NCBI GenBank assembly: GCA_002286715.1
Contig: NSJX01000148.1
Coordinates: 1,155 to 20,251, forward strand
Length of the DNA stretch: 19,097 bases
Direction of reading: 5' to 3'
DNA from: Dentipellis sp. KUC8613
Lineage: Eukaryota; Basidiomycota; Agaricomycetes; Russulales; Hericiaceae
The translations under genes and the position numbers were made by a program. Positions 18,886 through 19,097 of this stretch are shown in pieces. Positions within the stretch are counted from its first letter, which is position 1. Every line of letters begins with the position of its first letter. Below the pieces are notes generated by a model. It searched no databases, was not told where the DNA came from, and saw nothing but the letters and a program-made list of their open reading frames with translations.

Positions 18886-19097
18886 TTTTGGACTGATGTC
18901 TCAGTCCAATGACTCAGTGATGCAGACCGAGACCTCAGACCTCAGACCAAGATCCCAGCTCCTCAGACCGAGGAGAGACATCCTTGATCTCTCGGTATTG
19001 ACTTAGCATTTGCACATTGTCTCGGAAGTTGTTGGTCCTCCTTCCCTTTATCTGATCTGATCCATTCCTACTTAATCACATGTTTCCCCAAGTACCT
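18886..19097. other. Window end: short repeats only
   Basis: A 9-bp inverted repeat with a 4-nt loop (18888-18909) and repeated CTCAGACC words at 18930-18972. No gene seen. Confidence 0.4.

Overview
The window looks like repeat-rich, gene-poor DNA from a filamentous basidiomycete, probably an agaricomycete. This is an inference. It rests on a Ty3/gypsy pol of the fungal chromovirus type, short intron-like GTAAGT...CAG segments of about 43-54 nt, and Helitron-type termini that insert between two T's. I see no intact cellular gene. The only convincing coding sequence is a broken gypsy pol: a protease tail at 3-410, and a linker, reverse transcriptase and RNase H at 6128-7616.

Layout. Helitron A (411-6126) splits the gypsy pol between protease and reverse transcriptase. 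A second, minus-strand Helitron 3' terminus cuts pol again at 7616/7617, and the integrase half is absent. From 7791 comes a further Helitron 5' end (B), then a palindrome cluster (8236-8516), a tRNA-like relic (8548-8640), and a region bracketed by CCATAG/CTATGG-rich blocks (8768-8946 and 11386-11545). Helitron C (11549-18568) is inserted in the right-hand block. The window ends in a foldback repeat (18573-18885) and other short repeats.

The main unexplained feature is a composite unit seen three times (roughly 650-5840, 9060-11300 and 12300-18290). Each has a GC-rich, purine-rich 'G-arm' on the + strand, a 0.4-0.7 kb spacer of normal complexity, and a GC-rich, pyrimidine-rich 'C-arm'. Strand asymmetry therefore flips at the spacer, as if C-rich RNAs were read outwards in both directions. 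Units 1 and 2 share a conserved 3' tail with a short intron and an ATCAATAAAATG polyadenylation-like block. In unit 1 the spacer is bracketed by an inverted pair of 20-bp near-palindromes. The arms are made of degenerate minisatellites and larger tandem repeats (one period is 476 bp). They are open in nearly all frames because stop codons are rare in such DNA, so I do not annotate them as proteins.

Helitrons A and C carry no Rep/helicase and must be non-autonomous. Each has a 5' TC palindrome, an internal inverted copy of the 5' end near its 3' end, a 3' hairpin exactly 10 nt before CTAG, and T on both flanks. Element-specific bases in the inverted copies pair 411 with 6126 and 11549 with 18568.
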